Source: Methanosphaera sp.
GTDB taxonomy: Archaea > Methanobacteriota > Methanobacteria > Methanobacteriales > Methanobacteriaceae
Assembly (NCBI GenBank): GCA_017430835.1
Contig: JAFRMD010000035.1
Location: 1-30,162, forward strand
DNA: 30,162 nucleotides
Reading direction: 5' to 3'
Part shown: in pieces, positions 27,195 to 30,162 of the stretch
How the letters are laid out: every line of letters starts with the position of its first letter
Numbering within the stretch: the stretch's first letter is position 1
The notes under the pieces: generated by a model
The model's input: the letters and a program-made list of their open reading frames with translations, nothing else
What the model was told of the DNA's origin: nothing
Databases searched by the model: none
Position numbers and translations under genes: made by a program

Positions 27195-28634
27195 CTACTC
27201 ATAACCAAGTGTTTTTAATCTAGCTTTAGCAGCTTCACACACAGGATAACATGTTCCTTCACGTACAACATTATACCACTGCTCAGTATCTTCAATACGT
27301 TCTTTTTCATAGGAATATGAATCATTTTTAGCAATATCAATCAAAGTAGACTCATCACTAATTTTCTCAACTGCATCCACACGGACTCTCCAATATGGAT
27401 CATTTTTAGCAATATCAATCAAAGTAGACTCATCATTAATATTTCGAACAGCTTCTATTCTAGAGGAATAATCTGCTGCATTTTTAGCAATATTAATCAA
27501 TTTTGATTGATTATTAATTTCTGAAACTTCTTCAGGAGTTATAGATGCAATAGAATTGGGATTTATCATTCTTAATCTATTTAAAGCAGTATTATGCAGA
27601 CTAAAATCGCCATCATTTTCAGTAACATCAAATATTGTATCTATTAAAACTGATTCATTATTTATTTTCTCAACGGCAGCTTTACGAACACTACTACTTG
27701 AATCATTTTTAGCTATATTAATTAATACAGATTCATCATTAATATTTTCAACAGCTTCGCAACGTACACTCCCTTTTGAATCATTCTTAACAATATCAAT
27801 TAAAATAGATTCATCATGAATCTTTTTAATAGCAGATTGGCGAACAGAAAAATCAGAATCATTTTTAGCGATATAAATTAAAGTAGATTCATCATCAATT
27901 ATTTCAATAACTTCTTTACGGTCCATCCACGAATAGTTTGTATTTTTAGCAAAATTATTGATAGTATCTTCATTTTTTATATTTTTAATTGCTATTTTTT
28001 TCGTGTCTTTGTATTCGGAATTGATAAATATATCCAATAAAATAGAATCTTTTTCACTGTCCGGCAAAATTTTACGATTAATTATTTGATTTACTGCATT
28101 AACCCTCCGGGTTTCTGAAAAATCAGTTTTTGCAGTTTCTAAAAGAGTTTTATAATATTTTCGTTCTTCTATTTTATCCAGCTCATCATTATTAATTTTA
28201 CCATCTTTTGTTTTTGAGTTAAGTTTTATCCGAGCATATTCACGAACACTATATGCTGAGTTTTCATCAGCGGCAATTTCCTTTAGAACCTCCTCATTAT
28301 CTATTTCCTTAATTGCATATTGTCGAATTTCATACATTGCATGGCCTTTTGCAACTTTTTCTAAAATACTTTTATCCTTAATTTTTGACACAGCAATTTC
28401 ACCAAAAGTAAAATCAGCATTTATTGCAATATCCCCTAAGACTTCCTCATCATCAATTCGTTTTAATGCAGCACGACCAACTTCATATTCATCTGAATTT
28501 TCAGTAAAATAAGGAGCATTTTTTACAATTTCTCCCAATATTTTTTGGTCATTCAATTCTTTTACAGCTTTAAGTCTTACTTTTGGATCTTTATGTTGCC
28601 ATTTTGGTTTTTTGAATTTGTCGAATAAACCCAT
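27195..28634 (-). CDS. HEAT/LRV-like alpha-solenoid protein, paralog
   Basis: A 479-aa paralog of the protein at 18697-20463, with the same MGLFDKFKKPK start and the same 26-residue unit (such as DESTLIDIAKNDPYWRVRVD). The first 230 residues are more diverged and the last 250 are regular. It lacks the C-terminal zinc ribbon and ends KARLKTLGYE. Some neighbouring repeats are nearly identical at DNA level: a 37-base stretch at 27321-27357 recurs exactly at 27399-27435, one repeat unit (78 bases) away. GGTGAT precedes the ATG. A scaffold or protein-binding role is inferred. Confidence 0.75.
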   Translation of the reverse strand: MGLFDKFKKPKWQHKDPKVRLKAVKELNDQKILGEIVKNAPYFTENSDEYEVGRAALKRIDDEEVLGDIAINADFTFGEIAVSKIKDKSILEKVAKGHAMYEIRQYAIKEIDNEEVLKEIAADENSAYSVREYARIKLNSKTKDGKINNDELDKIEERKYYKTLLETAKTDFSETRRVNAVNQIINRKILPDSEKDSILLDIFINSEYKDTKKIAIKNIKNEDTINNFAKNTNYSWMDRKEVIEIIDDESTLIYIAKNDSDFSVRQSAIKKIHDESILIDIVKNDSKGSVRCEAVENINDESVLINIAKNDSSSSVRKAAVEKINNESVLIDTIFDVTENDGDFSLHNTALNRLRMINPNSIASITPEEVSEINNQSKLINIAKNAADYSSRIEAVRNINDESTLIDIAKNDPYWRVRVDAVEKISDESTLIDIAKNDSYSYEKERIEDTEQWYNVVREGTCYPVCEAAKARLKTLGYE

Positions 28635-28694
28635 GAAATCACCATTGATTATTATAATTAAGGGTCTATCATAGTATATATAAATATATAACTA

Positions 28695-28729
28695 TAAATT
28701 ATCTCGTCATCTATACTCTTTAACGAACC
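28695..28729 (+). repeat. 35-bp direct repeat, copy 1
   Basis: Shares 32 of 35 bases with 30128-30162, including the uninterrupted core ATCTATACTCTTTAACGAAC. It lies about 60-95 bases upstream of the solenoid gene on the minus strand. Confidence 0.6.
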
Positions 28730-28809
28730 AAACTTCGATGAATGACATGTTTGTTCAATAAAAAAATAATAACAGTCAACATCAAGTCGACAATCTTATC
28801 CTCTCTTTT

Positions 28810-29974
28810 TTATTTTAATAGTTCTTGTTTTTGTTTTTCAAACTCTTCTTTTGTTATAATACCTTTTGCATATAAATCATGCCATTTAAGGATTTCATCT
28901 GCTTTACTACCTGCATTAGAATTACTTTGTGTTGTTGTATAATTTTTTGTTTGCGATATTTTTTTTCATCTAATGTTGTATAAAATGTGTGTAATTGTTG
29001 GTTTATGCTCTGTAATATTACTCTTTCTCCACCATTTAATCTTATTTCCAGGTTGTTTAAGGTTAAACCTTGGTTACGGTCATAATCTAGACTTGTTATA
29101 TCCATGTAGTATATTTTTCTTGATCCTCTATCATTTCCTAGGAATGTTGATTTTTTATGTATTTCCAGATAGTTATCGTATAATTCAACTATGCATTCTA
29201 CTGTTTGTTCACGTTGGGTATCGTAGCCTCGTGCTCGTTCGTCTATAAGGAGACATTCAATTTTATTTAGTTTTGGATGGAATTCTGGTTTTTCTTCTTG
29301 TTTTTCATGTATTGTTTGTAAAGATTCTGTGTTGTTATAGTATTCTTGTTCTTGAATTCTCATGTTAATGTAATTAACTATTTTATCAACTTTTGATTCT
29401 ATCAGGTGTCCTTTGGGAAAATATGTTAATTCTTTTATGCGTCCTGTACTTGTTCTTAGGTATATTTTTATGCTTATGCTCCAGGCTACTTTTTCTTTAA
29501 TGATGTTTTGCATTTGTGAATATTTTATATTTGTTATATCATTGTTTATTCTGGTTTGTATTCCTTCAGGGTATATTATTAGTTCTCCTTTTAAGTTTTT
29601 GGTTTCTTGTTGTTAATTATTTCAAAAGGTTGTACATTAGTATTAATTGTTGTATCTTTGAATGTTTCTGGTTGTGTTTGGTTAGCTTTTTTATTAACAT
29701 AATCTAAAAATAGGGGTAATTGTTGAATATTGTCTACTTGAAAAGTGTTAATTCTTTTTTGGAATCCATCATCAATATGGACGTCGATGTAGGTCTTTTT
29801 TGTGAATGTTCCTTTAATATATGATTCAACTCTAATTATTTCTTCATAATAATAAGTTTCTTTATATATTCTCTCGGATAATTTGTTAGATAGTTCAAGA
29901 GTCTCTTCATAAGCAGTTAAAGTGTATAATCCACCAAATGTAGGTCTAACATCTAATGTTATTGTATTAAACAT
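28810..29974 (-). pseudogene. multi-PH-like and SHOCT domain protein, two frameshifts
   Basis: Three minus-strand frames join into one 388-aa protein if one A is added at each of two runs (T5 at 29596-29600 and T6 at 28943-28948 on the plus strand). The first part (ATG at 29974) and the middle part (GELIIYPEGIQTRINN, then KIECLLIDE and GSRKIYYMDITSLDYDRNQG) look like three successive bacterial-PH-like beta domains. The restored C-terminus reads ADEILKWHDLYAKGIITKEE to ELLK, a clear SHOCT domain. The ATG at 29513 is probably internal, because the frame is open and protein-like upstream of it to 29617. PH/SHOCT proteins are often linked to membranes or oligomer formation; the role here is unknown. 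It may be intact in the living cell if the indels are errors. Confidence 0.72.
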
Positions 29975-30074
29975 TTGTTTTTTCCTCTCATTGTTTTATG
30001 TAATATATTATTTTATTATTATTTTATTTATTGTATTATTATATTATATTTTAGCGAATCTATAGGGACTTCGT

Positions 30075-30111
30075 GTCACCCATCCCCCACTTTTTTGGGT
30101 GACTGGGTGAC
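30075..30111. other. G+C-rich hairpin element
   Basis: GTCACCCA (30075-30082) and TGGGTGAC (30104-30111) are a perfect 8-bp stem. Inside, TC and CCC pair with GGG and GA with one mismatch and one bulge, leaving an A-C-T6 loop. GGGTGAC is also present twice in tandem. Its G+C content is far above its surroundings. It lies about 100 bases upstream of the PH/SHOCT start on the minus strand, so it may be a leader structure or a small RNA. Confidence 0.5.
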
Positions 30112-30127
30112 AAAGCATAATTAAGTC

Positions 30128-30162
30128 TAAATTATTTCGTTATCTATACTCTTTAACGAACT
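30128..30162 (+). repeat. 35-bp direct repeat, copy 2 (reaches window edge)
   Basis: Here the repeat contains a perfect inverted repeat TTCGTTA...TAACGAA around an 11-base centre. Copy 1 keeps only the inner part. It lies upstream of the PH/SHOCT gene as copy 1 lies upstream of the solenoid gene, so it could be a shared operator or a boundary repeat. Confidence 0.6.

Noticed and set aside
28854..29513. 219-aa frame as a complete gene
   Set aside because: The frame is protein-like upstream of its ATG, and the true C-terminus (SHOCT) lies in another frame. It is the middle part of the joined 388-aa gene.
30075..30111. G+C-rich hairpin as a tRNA or CRISPR repeat
   Set aside because: No cloverleaf arms or TTCGA loop, and no regularly spaced copies.

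Overview
The window is very A+T-rich and looks like a chromosome segment of a host-associated methanogen of the order Methanobacteriales, most likely Methanosphaera or a close relative. The signs are archaeal GGTGAT/AGGAGG ribosome binding sites, frequent GTG/TTG starts, a large adhesin-like surface protein with GGA-type beta-helix repeats, a CfbA/CbiX-type chelatase, and low-G+C codon use on both strands. The genus is inferred from this style, not from a database match. I saw no rRNA, tRNA or CRISPR array.

Layout. 1-2.4 kb: a Ski2/Hel308-like helicase split by a one-base frameshift. 2.4-4.0 kb: a TDT/TehA-type transporter, a hotdog thioesterase and a small acidic protein in one direction. 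4.1-5.2 kb (minus): an aldo/keto reductase with a C-terminal two-cluster ferredoxin part. 5.4-6.4 kb: a tandem CfbA/CbiX chelatase with a His-rich linker, behind a palindromic operator-like region. 6.5-9.4 kb: an HSL-type hydrolase, an acyltransferase-3 membrane protein, a GNAT acetyltransferase and a TM2-like small membrane protein. 9.5-9.8 kb: a decayed AIM24-family gene. 9.9-12.9 kb (minus): a hypothetical protein, an empty stretch with an orphan promoter, and a two-gene operon of a class II glutamine amidotransferase and a glutamate-cysteine-ligase-like enzyme. 13.15-14.54 kb: an IS630-type element with good inverted repeats and a broken transposase. 14.7-18.5 kb: a 1280-aa adhesin-like protein. 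18.7-20.5 kb and 27.2-28.6 kb (minus): two paralogous alpha-solenoid proteins with 26-aa repeats. 21.4-22.6 kb: a DRB0094-family RNA ligase with three frameshifts. 22.9-26.6 kb: a small secreted protein, a pRiA4b ORF-3-like protein, an alpha/beta hydrolase, remnants of PadR and other winged-helix regulators, and a SpoIIM-like membrane protein. 28.8-30.0 kb (minus): a multi-PH-like/SHOCT protein split by two frameshifts, bracketed by a 35-bp repeat.

Themes. Most genes are single transcription units. The clearest working partnership is the amidotransferase/ligase operon, which resembles the EgtC/EgtA pair of ergothioneine synthesis. The chelatase probably serves coenzyme F430 or cobamide synthesis, and its operator-like region may sense metal. 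Decay is unusually common: the helicase, AIM24 gene, transposase, RNA ligase, PadR regulator and PH/SHOCT gene are all broken. Several breaks are explained by one missing A in an A-run of 4-6, so the sequence accuracy and the biology of these runs both deserve checking.
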